Below, in pieces: positions 25,570-34,900 of a DNA stretch of 51,348 nucleotides (positions within the stretch are counted from its first letter, which is position 1; each line of letters begins with the position of its first letter). The position numbers and the translations under genes were made by a program. The stretch is taken from the NCBI RefSeq assembly GCF_014323665.1, contig NZ_JABVEB010000032.1, positions 1-51,348 on the forward strand, in the 5' to 3' direction. Origin of the DNA: Actinomadura sp. HBU206391. GTDB lineage: Bacteria; Actinomycetota; Actinomycetes; Streptosporangiales; Streptosporangiaceae. Below the pieces are notes generated by a model. That model was not told the origin of the DNA and did no database searches. It worked only from the letters and a program-made list of their open reading frames with translations.

Positions 25570-27597
25570 CTAGACGGCGAAGGGGTAGGTCTCGGGCGCC
25601 TCGCCGCGCTCCTCCCACCGGGCGGTCCGCTCGAGCGGCTCGAGGGCTCGTGTCTCGTCGATGAAGATGACGGCGTCGAACTCCTCGGCCGTGCGGGCGT
25701 GGAAGTAGTGGCTCTGCCGTTCGGTCTCGGGCCGGTAGATGACGCCGATGGCGCGCTCGAGCCGCGCCGCGCGCAACACCTCGGCCGCCGGCGGGACCAC
25801 TTCGAACCACAGGAGGAACTCTTTGCTGCCCACCTGATGGAACAACGCCTCCACGCTGTTCGGCAGGGCCGGCCGGACCACCTTGCGATCCGCGGGAGCG
25901 TCCCAGTCGTCGGCCGCGGTGACCGTGCCGGTGTAGGTGGTCAAGCCGATGAGGCGGCAGTCCCCGGGGTGCCGTTCGCGGACGAGCTGCCCCACGTTGA
26001 ATTGTCCCGTCGCGCCGAATTCGGTCGCCCGCGCGTCGCCGAGGTGGGAGTTGTGCGCCCACACCACGATCTTCGCCGGCTCGCCCCGCGTTCTCCCCAG
26101 ATGCTCGGCGAGCGCCTCCAAGGTGTCGACCATGTGGGAATCCCGCAAGTTCCACGAGGTCACCTTCCCGCCGAACATCGTCCGGTAGTACCGCTCCGCG
26201 AACCGCACCGTGACGGCGTTCCGCTCCGCATGGAACACCTCGTCCTCGGCGAGGATGCCGTCCCGTTTCGCATACTCCGGCGCGTGCCGCTGCAGGTCGA
26301 CCAGCTGGGCGACCACCTCGCGCTCACACGACTCCCCGGCTCCGAAAGCGGCCGCGAACCCGTAGGACTGGCCGTCGTCGTCGGCGCCGACATGGTCGAA
26401 GCAGGCGTATCGCTCCCGGGCACGTGCCGCGGCCTCGGGGTCGACGCGCTCCAGGTAGGAGATCACCTCCTCGGCGGATCGCCTGAGGCTGTACAGGTCC
26501 AGCCCGTAGAAACCGGCCTTCCGCCGCTCGTCGCCGACGCGGTCGTTGCGTTCGCGGAGCCATCCGGCGAAGTCGAGCACGACCGTGTTGCGCCACATCC
26601 AGGTCGGGAAGCGCTCGAAGCCGCGCAGCGCCTCCTCGGCGGTCACGTCGTCGCTCCGGCCGCGAACGTAGCGGTTGACGCGGTAGGCATCCGGCCAATC
26701 CGCCTCGACGGCCACGGCGCAGAAACCCCGCTGCTCGATCAGCCGCCGGGTCATCTGCGCCCGGGCAGCGTAGAACTCGTGAGTGCCGTGCGATGCCTCC
26801 CCGATCAGCACGATCCGCGCGTCTCCGACGATGCCGAAGAGGGTCTCGTCCGGGGGAACGCCCTCGTCCACGAACGCGGCCGACATGCGGATGACCGCCA
26901 CCTCCGACGGTAGGCCGGCCTGGGCGCTCTGGCCGGTCGGAGCTCTCGCCGCGGCGCGGAGCAGATCGCGGACCTCCTCATCGGTGGTCTGCGTGAAGTC
27001 CCAGTACGACGCGCCGACGGCGAAGAACGGCGACGGAGTCATGGCGCACACCACCTCGTCGACCTCGAGCTCCAGCTCTGCGCAGGCCGAACTCGGTGCG
27101 GCGGGCACCGCCACCACGATGCGAGCCGGTTCGAGCCGCCGTAACGCCAGGATGGCGGCTCGCATGCTGGATCCGGTGGCGAGACCGTCGTCGACCAAGA
27201 TGACCGTCTTGCCGGACAGATCCGGCATGGGGCGACCCTCGCGGTAGACCTGTTCCCGCCGCGTCAGCTCACGGCTCTCCCGCTCTGCCACCTCGCGGAT
27301 GATCTCCGCGGAGATGCCCAGCCCGGCGACGACGTCCTCGTTGAGCACGATCACTCCGCCACTGGCGATCGCGCCCATGGCGAGCTCCTCCCGCCCTGGG
27401 ACTCCGAGCTTGCGTACCAGGAACACGTCCAGCGGCGCGTCGATGGCCGAGGCCACCTCGTAGGCGACCGGTACCCCGCCGCGCGGCAACCCGAGCACCA
27501 CTACGTCATCACGGTCGCGGTAGTGCTCCAGTAGTCCGGCCAAGGCCCGTCCCGCGTTCCGGCGATCATGGAAGACACGCTCTGACATGCCGTTCAC
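25570..27597 (-). CDS. Phosphoribosyltransferase / erythromycin-esterase-like fusion
   Basis: A 675-residue two-domain protein. Residues ~5-215 are a type I phosphoribosyltransferase ([40 protein letters not shown], and the PRPP loop [19 protein letters not shown]). Residues ~245-665 form an erythromycin-esterase-like fold with the signature [52 protein letters not shown] and [20 protein letters not shown]. The His of EASHGTHE and the His of the AHNSH motif are the expected catalytic/metal-binding residues. Both parts are common separately; fusion in one chain is typical of actinobacterial stress islands. Its substrate is unknown and there is no reason to call it a macrolide-resistance gene. 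GTG at 27597; ATG three codons later is equally good. Confidence 0.86.
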   Translation of the reverse strand: MNGMSERVFHDRRNAGRALAGLLEHYRDRDDVVVLGLPRGGVPVAYEVASAIDAPLDVFLVRKLGVPGREELAMGAIASGGVIVLNEDVVAGLGISAEIIREVAERESRELTRREQVYREGRPMPDLSGKTVILVDDGLATGSSMRAAILALRRLEPARIVVAVPAAPSSACAELELEVDEVVCAMTPSPFFAVGASYWDFTQTTDEEVRDLLRAAARAPTGQSAQAGLPSEVAVIRMSAAFVDEGVPPDETLFGIVGDARIVLIGEASHGTHEFYAARAQMTRRLIEQRGFCAVAVEADWPDAYRVNRYVRGRSDDVTAEEALRGFERFPTWMWRNTVVLDFAGWLRERNDRVGDERRKAGFYGLDLYSLRRSAEEVISYLERVDPEAAARARERYACFDHVGADDDGQSYGFAAAFGAGESCEREVVAQLVDLQRHAPEYAKRDGILAEDEVFHAERNAVTVRFAERYYRTMFGGKVTSWNLRDSHMVDTLEALAEHLGRTRGEPAKIVVWAHNSHLGDARATEFGATGQFNVGQLVRERHPGDCRLIGLTTYTGTVTAADDWDAPADRKVVRPALPNSVEALFHQVGSKEFLLWFEVVPPAAEVLRAARLERAIGVIYRPETERQSHYFHARTAEEFDAVIFIDETRALEPLERTARWEERGEAPETYPFAV

Positions 27598-27606
27598 CGC
27601 CCGCCA

Positions 27607-27957
27607 TCACATCAACTGATCGAGCATGCCGTGCAGGTGAGCCGCCGCGACCTCGATGTCGGAATACTTCCGCTGCGCGGCCCGCACCTCGGCGGCGATG
27701 ACGCCGCACCGGTGCACATTCTCCAAGTCACCGTAGGGGAACTTGTATCTGGACTTGCTGTCCTCTGCATGCTCGTCGTCCACGCCCAAATGCCATCTGC
27801 CGTACTCGCCGAATCCGAACTTCTCGATGAACTCGTTCTCCTGTTCGGTGGACGGCTGATGCTCACTCCAGTCGTCCATGACGTCGAGGACCACACGACC
27901 GTCGCCGATCAATTTCTTCGCGAAGTCAAAGGATCGCTCGCTCAGTTTCACCGCCAT
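27607..27957 (-). CDS. Conserved hypothetical protein
   Basis: A 116-residue acidic, soluble protein. The ATG at 27955-27957 is chosen because GGAGGAAAAG lies upstream. It begins MAVKLSERSFDFAKKLIGDG, continues RVVLDVMDDWSEHQPSTEQE and FIEKFGFGEYGRWHLGVDDE, then RYKFPYGDLENVHRCGVIAA, and ends in a helix (EVAAAHLHGMLDQLM). No cysteine pair, signal peptide or membrane span. I do not recognise a named domain. Nine bases separate it from the esterase-fusion gene downstream, so the two are probably co-transcribed. Confidence 0.7.
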   Translation of the reverse strand: MAVKLSERSFDFAKKLIGDGRVVLDVMDDWSEHQPSTEQENEFIEKFGFGEYGRWHLGVDDEHAEDSKSRYKFPYGDLENVHRCGVIAAEVRAAQRKYSDIEVAAAHLHGMLDQLM

Positions 27958-28030
27958 AGCGCTTTTCCTCCAAATTCTGCGTACTGTCACCGACGCGCAC
28001 ACCGGCGGTGGGCACTGCGACAGCCGACTC

Positions 28031-28050
28031 GCGATCGATCGATCGATCGC
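28031..28050. repeat. Perfect 20-bp GATC palindrome
   Basis: GCGATCGATCGATCGATCGC is a perfect palindrome made of four overlapping CGATCG steps. It lies in the 112-base gap between two minus-strand genes, just after the DUF2267 stop, so it could act as a hairpin or regulator site for the gene downstream at 27957. Confidence 0.5.
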
Positions 28051-28069
28051 TCGTCAATGGGCTCCTGAC

Positions 28070-28501
28070 CTACGGCAGCAGGGCCGCCAGGTCCTTTGGC
28101 ATTGCAGCCTTTATATCGTCCCATTCCCCATCGGTGATATAGAGTCTGAGCGCATGCGCCACCGTGTGCACCAGGCCTTCGATCCCGCCTTGCACCTCAA
28201 ACGGCGGCATCTCTTGCCGTATCTGGTCCAGAAAGTCGTCCCTGTGCATCTTCTTCGGTACTCGGCTCGGATTCCATCCGTCGTAGTACACTCCACGGAC
28301 CAGCATGGGCAGCTGTGCGGCGAAATGGGCCGCCTCGTCGACCGTCAGCCGATCACGCAGAGCGTGTAATACCGAGCGCAAGGCGTTGTACGACTGGTTG
28401 CGGCGCTCTTTCGGCCAGCCATAGGCCTCCTCTATATGTTTCAGGATTCGGTTCGTCTTGTCCACCGTCGTATCAAAGGACCGGTATCCAGTCTTGGTCA
28501 T
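28070..28501 (-). CDS. DUF2267 family protein
   Basis: A 143-residue helical protein with a single DUF2267 domain: TGYRSFDTTVDKTNRILKHI, EEAYGWPKERRNQSYNALRS, VLHALRDRLTVDEAAHFAAQ, LPMLVRGVYYDGWNPSRVP, then MHRDDFLDQIRQEMPPFEVQ. The LPMLVRGVYYDGW sequence is the family's hallmark. ATG start. Second DUF2267 gene of this island; the other (24794) has four repeats, suggesting functional diversification. Function unknown. Confidence 0.88.
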   Translation of the reverse strand: MTKTGYRSFDTTVDKTNRILKHIEEAYGWPKERRNQSYNALRSVLHALRDRLTVDEAAHFAAQLPMLVRGVYYDGWNPSRVPKKMHRDDFLDQIRQEMPPFEVQGGIEGLVHTVAHALRLYITDGEWDDIKAAMPKDLAALLP

Positions 28502-28591
28502 CGCGATGCCCCCGTTTCTGACTTCGTGCCGCGAAGGTGGATCGAGCGGCGGCCTGGCGACAAAGGGTCCGCCGACTCACGGTCTCAGAGG

Positions 28592-29086
28592 TCACTCGGA
28601 ACGAGGGCTCCCTGCCGGGCTGGGTCTGTTCTGCGCAGGTAGGAGGTCGGCGAGTATCCGGCGAGCGTGTTCGGCGAACTCCGCGTCGACCAGGATCTCG
28701 TAGCGGTCGGCGATGATCAGGGGCACCGAGGCGAAGTTCCGCTGCCGCATGGCGTAGGCGACGGCAGTCCATATGGCACCTATCAGGATGCCCAGCAGGA
28801 CCCCCGACGTGAGGGGCGAAAGCGTCCACGGCGTCACGACCCAGAAGACCAGGCCGATCAACAAGCCGATCCAGGCTCCGGTGGCCGCCCCGGCCAGCAG
28901 TGACCTCCACAGAGTCCAGCGGCCGAGTAGCCGCTCCTGCAGTCGCAAACCGGTACCGACGATGGTGAGGTGCTCGACCGGGAACTTGTGCCGCGCCAGG
29001 ATGTCGACCGCGTGCTGGGCCGCCTCGTACGCTCGGAAGCCGGCCAGCACTACTTGGTGCTTACCCGTGATGCCTTGGCTACGCAT
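28592..29086 (-). CDS. General-stress-protein-like small membrane protein
   Basis: A 164-residue protein with an N-terminal soluble region that resembles the general stress protein 17M-like fold (VVLAGFRAYEAAQHAVDILA, RHKFPVEHLTIVGTGLRLQE). Two membrane spans follow (SLLAGAATGAWIGLLIGLVF, LTSGVLLGILIGAIWTAVAY) and then a C-terminal soluble strand-helix region (VPLIIADRYEILVDAEFAEH). ATG at 29084-29086 with GGGGGT upstream; an upstream TTG-type extension is possible. The predicted membrane location and stress neighbours suggest an envelope stress function, but the mechanism is unknown. Confidence 0.75.
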   Translation of the reverse strand: MRSQGITGKHQVVLAGFRAYEAAQHAVDILARHKFPVEHLTIVGTGLRLQERLLGRWTLWRSLLAGAATGAWIGLLIGLVFWVVTPWTLSPLTSGVLLGILIGAIWTAVAYAMRQRNFASVPLIIADRYEILVDAEFAEHARRILADLLPAQNRPSPAGSPRSE

Positions 29087-29757
29087 ATGACTACCCCCAT
29101 CAGTCCAACGGGCGATGTGGATCTGTGCGTGCGCGCGGCCGACATGAACACGGTACGTACACGCATCCGCGATCAAACGACTCGCCGGTTAGTTGTCTCC
29201 GTGCAGATGGCGTTGCAAAACAGCAGGCCGACCAACTCGGCCTCGCCCACGATCAATCGCCTCGCAATATCGATGACGGTAAACACAAGGCACTTACGCC
29301 TACGGTTAAAAGGGAATCTACGACCCGCCTGGAACGGCGAATACCGGTCCGGCGTGGATCATGTCCGCAGACCAACGGCGGACTGGAATGTCACTGGTAG
29401 GCCGCACAGGCCAAGGAGCCTGCGGGTGCGATCGACTTCCCGTCGCCTTTCCAGTTTTCCCACCCAGCCTACCCCTTTCCAGGTCGGAACATCACCCCAG
29501 GTCGGCCGCATCGCCATCACGGTCAGCGCGCCGGGCCGAGTGGTGCCGAGGCCTTGGAGGCCGGCATCGCGCTGAGCCGATGCCGGGCCGCCGACCCGCT
29601 CTTCCTGGGAGCGCGTGTGGTGGCATCACCGCCGGGTATCTGTCACCTCGTAGGGGGAAACAGGTGCTGGTGACCTGGCCGCGCAGGCCCATTGCTCGGT
29701 CACAGCTGACGCTCCCGGCGACGACGGACACCCCTCGAGGCTCCGTCGGGGAGGAAA
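29087..29757. other. Divergent intergenic region upstream of hsp20
   Basis: About 670 bases without a supported gene. The part 29190-29330 is richer in A/T than the surroundings and may hold the divergent promoters for the membrane stress protein and hsp20. I looked for DosR-like GGGACY palindromes and HAIR elements and found neither convincingly. Confidence 0.45.
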
Positions 29758-30312
29758 ATGGGGGATGTTATGACATTGCCAATAAGGCGCGCCAGAGGTG
29801 GTCGAGTGCACGGAGTCGAGCCGACCGCGATACTACGGCGGGAGCCCTTCGCGGACATGCAGGAGTTGCTCAACCGGATCGGGGGGTTGGTCCAGCCGGC
29901 GGCCGAGACCGTGATGGAACGCCCGTGGATGCCGATCGCGGAGACCGACGAGACCGACGACGCCTACGTCGTCAGGCTAGAGCTACCCGGTATCGCACCC
30001 GATGAGATCGAGATCGGGATCCGCGACCGCGACCTGTGCGTCAACGGTGAGGTCCGTGAGGAAGAAGAAGGCTCAAACGCGCTGAGAGTCCGGATGGGGC
30101 GGTTCCACTACCACACCTCGCTGCCCTCCGATGTGGACGCGGACAACGTCGAGGCGTCAATGGACGAGGGAATCCTGACACTGCGCATCCCCAAGGCCCA
30201 GGAGAGCCGGGGCCGTCGCATCGAGATCAAGGGCGGCCGATCCGAAGGCGGGCGATCCGAACGCGGCGGCCGGTCTCGGGGCTCGCGGAACCAAGGGACT
30301 CCCTCTTCCTGA
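29758..30312 (+). CDS. hsp20: Hsp20/alpha-crystallin small heat-shock protein
   Basis: ATP-independent holdase that prevents aggregation, passing clients to the DnaK/ClpB machinery encoded upstream. 184 residues. The N-terminal region contains LRREPFADMQELLNRIGGLV. The alpha-crystallin domain spans ~60-150 (YVVRLELPGIAPDEIEIGIR, DLCVNGEVREEEEG, GRFHYHTSLPSDVDADNVEA, SMDEGILTLRIPKAQE). A Ser/Gly/Arg-rich tail follows. ATG 29758 has GGGGAGG four to five bases upstream; the ATG at 29770 is an alternative. Confidence 0.92.
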   Translation: MGDVMTLPIRRARGGRVHGVEPTAILRREPFADMQELLNRIGGLVQPAAETVMERPWMPIAETDETDDAYVVRLELPGIAPDEIEIGIRDRDLCVNGEVREEEEGSNALRVRMGRFHYHTSLPSDVDADNVEASMDEGILTLRIPKAQESRGRRIEIKGGRSEGGRSERGGRSRGSRNQGTPSS

Positions 30313-30550
30313 GCCGGGGCCGATCCGGAAGGACTCTCTGCCAGGAGACCTCGCGTATGGCGGTGATCGCTTTCAGCGGACGGTGATACCAGGCCGCCAG
30401 GCGGCTGTGCACCCGATGCGGCGTCGACTATGCCCTCATGGAGAGCCGACCGCGATACGACGACGTCTGTGACATCTGCGACGGGGTGAGCCAGCGGCGG
30501 GACATATGCCAGGAGGGCGTGCACAACGCGAAAGATCGTCGCGACGTCGG

Positions 30551-31310
30551 CTATGCGGCCAGAGTGATGGGCCGTCCTCCGCCGTGGAAGCACTGCCCGT
30601 GGTCATCGATGGCCAGGTAGGCGTGATCGTTGAGGCTGGGAAGCCGGTCCAGAGCGGGCGGTCCCATCGCGACGGCCGCCGTCGCGTAGGCGGCGGCATT
30701 GCCCAGCTCGGGCCCCCCAAGGTCACCGTGGAGACACCCGACGCGTAGCGGCGGGTTGCGGGTGCGGTCACCGTGAACGGAGTTGTTGGCCGTGGCCACG
30801 GCCAGCTCGGTGGTGGTCCCGATCCAGGCGATCTCACCTGGCCGGCACGGATCCTGGACCGCCACCCGCCATGCCTCATCCTGGGTCGGTCGCCCGGAGA
30901 CCTTGATGTCTCCGCCAATCCTGAGGCGGTGGTTGCCGGCGCCGGCCCTGGCGAGGTGCACCGAGGCCTGCTGGAGCGCCCAGCCCCTGACATACCGGGA
31001 GGGGTCGAATCGCCCGGTCACCCGGACGTCGAAGTAGCCGTCGGTACGGGCGTGGAGCCGCGCGCAAGCCGTGCGGACTTCACGGACCGACGGTCCCAGA
31101 TCCGAGGGCCGGATGAGTCCGTTGTCCAGCAGGTGCACCTCGCTGTGGTGACAAGAAGGATCGAACAGCTCCTCGATATGGTTCAGCCAGTCGAAGACTT
31201 GAGCGGTGAGCTGGTCGAGGGTCTCGCTCGGCAGGGGGGTCACGAATGTCCAGACAGACCGGCCGGCCCATCAACAGCCCGAAGCGGCACGGCGTGGATC
31301 CGTCCATCAT
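30551..31310 (-). pseudogene. apbE: FAD:protein FMN transferase (ApbE-like), frameshifted at a C6 tract
   Basis: Family members attach FMN to Thr/Ser of target flavoproteins. The body (30551-31243) has FDPSCHHSEVHLLDNGLIRP, TDGYFDVRVTGRFDPSRYVR, GWALQQASVHLARAGAGNHR and GGDIKVSG, then DAYATAAVAMGP-like AAAYATAAVAMGPP. The expected N terminus (CRFGLLMGRPVCLDIRD, with an ATG at 31308-31310 behind GGGAGG) lies in another frame. The switch coincides with a run of six C near 31235, where one extra or missing C would restore a single ~250-residue frame. A GTG at 31243 could start a truncated form without the N-terminal strand. It is either phase-variable, a pseudogene, or a homopolymer sequencing error. 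Confidence 0.75.
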
Positions 31311-31529
31311 CGGCGTCCCTCCCGGTTCAGGCCCGGCCTGAGCGAGTGGCGGGTTGATACCTGTCGTGATGACACGAGGCAACTGACCCGCCGGCCTGAC
31401 TCGCGCAATGACGCGAACGCAGGCTGTTCCGCGCGCTCTCGCTCTCCCCTCGCCGCCCCCGGAGAAGGCAGGGAGCATGTGCGACCGGTCGTGATCGCCC
31501 CTCGGACACGAAGAAAGCTGGTCGGGTAT

Positions 31530-31830
31530 TCCCCCAGCCTCGGCGAGCCGCAGCGGCCCCCGCCGCGAAACGGGTGTCCGCGCCGAGTTCTCCATGAGAG
31601 CGCCGATGTGGCGGCGGACCGTTCTGACGCTCACGTTCGTCTCGGTCGCGATGCGCTTGTCCGTCCAGCCCTGGGCAAGGTGGCGCAGCACCCGCAGCTG
31701 GGCGGCGGTCAGGTGCGTACCGCAGCGCCAGGTCGACCAGCGCCGCCCGCTGCCAGTCGGCGCGCCCGCCCTCCGCCGCCAGGCGGACGCGCATCTTCTG
31801 GCGGGCCAGCAGTTGATGCTCTCGGAGACG
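31530..31830 (-). pseudogene. LuxR-type HTH regulator remnant, two frame changes
   Basis: The C-terminal DNA-binding region of a LuxR-family regulator is visible: LTAAQLRVLRHLAQGWTDKR, IATETNVSVRTVRRHIGALM. The preceding helix region (HQLLARQKMRVRLAAEGGRA, DWQRAALVDLALRY) and the trailing LGADTRFAAGAAAARRGW lie in a different frame. At least two indels therefore separate a coherent protein. The N-terminal sensing part is not seen. It lies upstream of the ApbE pseudogene on the same strand. Confidence 0.6.
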
Positions 31831-31875
31831 GCTGCTCCAGCACACCGGCGGGTGGGACCGGGAGATCTCCGGCGA

Positions 31876-32067
31876 TCCGGGCTCAACACCTGGCACAGCG
31901 GCGGCCTTGCCGGAACCCACACCTACCTTTGCAGGAGGTATGACGGGGTCACCTACGCCGCCTTCTTCAACCACCGCCAAGAAAGGGACAACGAGCCCGA
32001 CTTCGGCGACATCGACCCCCTCCTTTACGGCGTGGCCAATGGGATCACCAGGTGGCCGTCGGTGGAC
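31876..32067 (+). pseudogene. C-terminal fragment of a beta-lactamase-like serine hydrolase
   Basis: The plus strand reads NTWHSGGLAGTHTYLCRRYD, GVTYAAFFNHRQERDNEP and FGDIDPLLYGVANGITRWP. This matches the end of class C beta-lactamase-type serine hydrolases (WHxGxLPGTxTxLxRRxDG). The catalytic SxxK region is absent and no start codon or ribosome-binding site precedes it; it is a decayed tail overlapping nothing else. Confidence 0.5.
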
Positions 32068-32162
32068 TCAGCTCCCTTTACTTCTGGATGTTCTGTACCG
32101 GCAGCCGACAGTCCCAGCGGCCTGTTGATCTTGGACACGGAACCAGGGGCCCGGATAATCGC

Positions 32163-33335
32163 TCACCCCCTTGGCAGCGCGACCCGTATGCTCAGGCCGC
32201 CATCCGGGCGAGCCGCGAGGGTGAGCTTGCCGTCGTGAGCATCGATGATGGCACGAACGATCGACAGGCCCAGGCCGGCGCTGTTTCCAGCGCGTTGCCG
32301 GTTGGCACGCCGGAAAGGTTCGAGCAGTCCCTGCAGTTCCTCGCTTGCGATTACGGGGCCGCTGTTGCAGATTTCGAAAACGGCTTCGTGGTGTTCGGCG
32401 TGAGTGCTCACCGATATCCACCCACCCGGGTGATTGTATTTGGCGGCGTTGTCGATGAGGTTATCGACCAGCTGGCCGAGCAGCGCGGGGTCGCCATGCG
32501 CCGTTGTCGCATTCAGCTCTGCACTGACGGTCAGTTCCTGCGTCTCGGCTTCCTCGGCATCGTCGGCGAGCCGGCGGCGTGCGATGTGATCGAGCCGCAC
32601 GGGTCGGCGGTCTTCACGCGCGATCGTGGCACGGGTGAGGAGGAGAAGCCGCTCGGTCAGCCGCTCGCATGATGTGACGGTGCGGCGCAGCCGCACTACG
32701 AGCTCCCGTTGCTCTGATCCCGACGGCGCAGGTCCAATGAGCGCGAGATCGAGTTCGGCGCGCATCACGGCCAGCGGCGTACGCAACTCGTGCGCTGCGT
32801 TGGCGGCGAACAACTGCTGGTCCTGGAACGCCATCTGCAGGCGAGCCAGCATCGCGTCAAAGGTATCGCCGAGTTCCTTGAGCTCGTCCCTGGGCCCGGT
32901 GAGCGCGAGCCGCTCGTCGAGGCGTTCACGGGTGATGTGTCGCGCCGTCCCGGTGATCACTCGCAGTGGCCGCAGTACTCGTCCAGCGATCAGCCAGGCC
33001 AGCAGGCTCGCAACCGCCACGAGACCAGCGAGAATCGCGCCGTACTGCACCCACAGCCGTCCCAGCGTGTGGTGCGTTATCTGACGACGGATCCCGATTC
33101 CCACACCTGGTTCGGTCAGGGTCGGTGCCTGGGCACGAGGAGATGCCCCATGCACCGGCACCGGGCTGGGCGCGCCGCTGGATGTGGCCCCCGGAACCCC
33201 GGCCGGGGCGCTGTGGAGGTTGGCCCGCACGAGTTCGTAGCTCACCCCCAGCAACACGACGCCGGTGACCACGATCAACCCTGCCAGCAGCAGGGCCAGA
33301 CGATGTCGTACCGTCATCCGAAGCGGGAGCCTCAT
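32163..33335 (-). CDS. OmpR-partner sensor histidine kinase
   Basis: A 390-residue membrane-bound kinase. TM1 is ~13-33 (LALLLAGLIVVTGVVLLGVS), an extracytoplasmic domain of ~60 residues is rich in Ala/Pro/Ser, and TM2 is ~94-117. A HAMP linker (RVLRPLRVITGTARHITRER) leads to the dimerisation/phosphoacceptor helix with His182 in AANAAHELRTPLAVMRAELD. The ATP-binding domain has the N box LVDNLIDNAAKYNHPGGWIS, then the G boxes (ICNSGPVIA, NSAGLGLSIVRAIIDAHDG). It overlaps the regulator stop by ATGA, so the pair is co-translated. The signal cannot be predicted; the Pro/Ala-rich loop may sense envelope or small-molecule stress. Confidence 0.93.
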   Translation of the reverse strand: MRLPLRMTVRHRLALLLAGLIVVTGVVLLGVSYELVRANLHSAPAGVPGATSSGAPSPVPVHGASPRAQAPTLTEPGVGIGIRRQITHHTLGRLWVQYGAILAGLVAVASLLAWLIAGRVLRPLRVITGTARHITRERLDERLALTGPRDELKELGDTFDAMLARLQMAFQDQQLFAANAAHELRTPLAVMRAELDLALIGPAPSGSEQRELVVRLRRTVTSCERLTERLLLLTRATIAREDRRPVRLDHIARRRLADDAEEAETQELTVSAELNATTAHGDPALLGQLVDNLIDNAAKYNHPGGWISVSTHAEHHEAVFEICNSGPVIASEELQGLLEPFRRANRQRAGNSAGLGLSIVRAIIDAHDGKLTLAARPDGGLSIRVALPRG

Positions 33336-33991
33336 CGGCGAATCCGATACCCGCTGCCGATAACGGTCTCGATCGGGTCAGGCTCACCCAGCTTGCGGCG
33401 CAGCTTCTTGATCGTGGTGCGGACAGCGGTTGTGAACGGGTCAGCGTGTTCGTCCCACACCCGTTCCAGCAGTTCCTCGGCGCTGACGACGCGCCCCTCA
33501 GCGGCCAGCAGAAGCTCGAGTACGGCGAATTCCTTGCGGGCCAACTCCAGCAGCCGGCCATCGCGGTCGGCAATGCGCCTTGTGGTGTAAAGCGTGATCC
33601 CGGCCGACTCGAGTATCGGCGCACTCGCATGCGCTGGACGTCTCGAGAGCGCTCGCAGGCGTGCGATCAGCTCACCGAAATCAAACGGTTTCGCCAGGTA
33701 GTCGTCGGCCCCCATATCCAGACCGGCCGCCACCTGACGTGGTCCAGCCGCCGCCGTCAACATCAGCACCCGAGCGCCGGAGCCCTCCTGCCGCAGCCGG
33801 CGGCAGAGTTCGTCGCCGGACAGCAACGGCAGGTCCCGATCGAGCACCACGACGTCGTACGTTGACGCGGCCATTTTGAACCACCCGTCGAGACCGTCGG
33901 TGGCGACGTCGACCGCCATTCCCGCGCGTCGCAACCCTCGCACGACGACATCCGCGAGCTGTTCGTGGTCCTCGATGACAAGTACGCGCAT
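33332..33991 (-). CDS. OmpR/PhoB-family response regulator
   Basis: A 219-residue transcription factor. The receiver domain has the acidic pocket VLVIEDHEQ, the phosphoacceptor Asp51 in VVVLDRDLPLLSGDE, and switch residues MLTAAAGPRQV and GADDYLAKPFDFGELIARL. The C-terminal winged helix has LARKEFAVLELLLAAEGRVV, SAEELLERVWDEHADPFTTA and the recognition helix VRTTIKKLRRKLGEPDPIET ending IGSGYRIRR. It is co-translated with the kinase. A small secreted protein gene lies 70 bases upstream on the same strand. Confidence 0.95.
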   Translation of the reverse strand: MRVLVIEDHEQLADVVVRGLRRAGMAVDVATDGLDGWFKMAASTYDVVVLDRDLPLLSGDELCRRLRQEGSGARVLMLTAAAGPRQVAAGLDMGADDYLAKPFDFGELIARLRALSRRPAHASAPILESAGITLYTTRRIADRDGRLLELARKEFAVLELLLAAEGRVVSAEELLERVWDEHADPFTTAVRTTIKKLRRKLGEPDPIETVIGSGYRIRR

Positions 33992-34061
33992 TACATCTCA
34001 CAGGATAAGGATGGTGGGCGTCGCCGATGAAACGCCCACCATCACGCCTCATCGACGAGCT

Positions 34062-34316
34062 CTATTCGGTCCCAGTCCGTGCGGGCGTCCCGTGCCCCGG
34101 CGCGCAGCGGGGAGGAGTTCTGTCCCCCTTGACCTTGGCAGGAGTAAGAGGTGTGGCATGGGCGCCGGTGCCGCTGCCCTTGCCGGGGAGACCGGGGCGA
34201 GCGCAGGTCGGTTCCTTTGCCGGGGACGACCCTGCCCCCGCCGAACCGGCCAACGCCAGCGCGATGGTCGTTGCGGCTGCGGTCAGCATCGCCGCAGCCA
34301 AGATCCTGATCCGCAT
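34062..34316 (-). CDS. Small secreted protein upstream of the two-component system
   Basis: An 84-residue product. ATG at 34314-34316 preceded by AAGGG; a longer in-frame start at 34343 is possible. The N terminus is a Sec signal peptide (RIRILAAAMLTAAATTIALA, LAGSAGAGSSPA), then a basic, Pro/Gly/Thr-rich mature region (RPGLPGKGSG, HATPLTPAKVKGDRTPPRCA). No domain recognised. Such small secreted proteins can act as regulators of an adjacent sensor kinase; its position 70 bases before the regulator suggests, but does not show, that. Confidence 0.55.
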   Translation of the reverse strand: MRIRILAAAMLTAAATTIALALAGSAGAGSSPAKEPTCARPGLPGKGSGTGAHATPLTPAKVKGDRTPPRCAPGHGTPARTGTE

Positions 34317-34900
34317 TGGGACCCTTGTCATTCGGAGAATCATGTCAACCTCTCATGTTCGGGCTGTCCTTACAGCGCGAGTATCACGAGCACCACGTGG
34401 CCTCCCTGTGTCCTCTCCTGCATCGATCAACGCAGGGAATTCCGCCGTTACCAAAAGTCCGACGCGATCACGAGTACGAGATCTACCCGGACCGCGCCAT
34501 TACCTGTGGGTGTGGAAACCCGGTCCAGGACCTTGACCTGCGGCTCCGTGGCCAGGGCACGGCCGGGTGGCGGGGGCCGGATGCATTTTCGGCAAGCGCA
34601 GGGGGACGGCGGCCTGGGCCCGGTTCTGGAGCGTCGACGGCCGGGCCGCCAGGACCGCGCGGGCCGCCTCGGCCATGCCGTCGGCGACGTGTACCGGGTC
34701 AAGATCGGCTGCTGGCCCGTCTTGCGGGAATACCTCGGCCGGCCGGTCTCTCAAGGTCGTATGAGATGGCCGGTCCAAGTCCTACCGCGCCCTCTGCTCG
34801 CCGCCCGATACGGACCCGCACAGAGAGGCACCGACCGTCCCGACAGCGAAGAAGCGGGCCAGGTCTGACCTGTCCCGCTTCTTCATGAAGAATCACGACG
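34317..34900. other. Intergenic region between the secreted peptide gene and the att site
   Basis: About 580 bases. Open frames on both strands include a minus-strand stretch ending VDLVLVIASDFW near 34448 that looks protein-like but has no start or motif I can name. I assign no gene. This is the inferred original chromosomal flank of the integration site at 34901. Confidence 0.4.

Noticed and set aside
24638..26155. 505-codon minus-strand frame opposite the DUF2267 gene and the esterase fusion
   Set aside because: It spans two real genes on both strands and is typical GC-driven antisense open frame.
29087..29757. DosR-type dormancy motif upstream of hsp20
   Set aside because: The gene content recalls dormancy regulons, but I found no convincing GGGACY...RGTCCC palindrome.
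30385..30620. Possible CXXC zinc-ribbon microprotein (LCTRCGVDYAL ... VCDICDG) between hsp20 and apbE
   Set aside because: The two CXXC pairs are suggestive, but the frame has no start codon upstream of the first pair and no ribosome-binding site; not enough for a gene call.
34757..34765. A TCGTATGAG copy left of the att site
   Set aside because: Single near copy outside the repeat cluster; not counted as part of the array.
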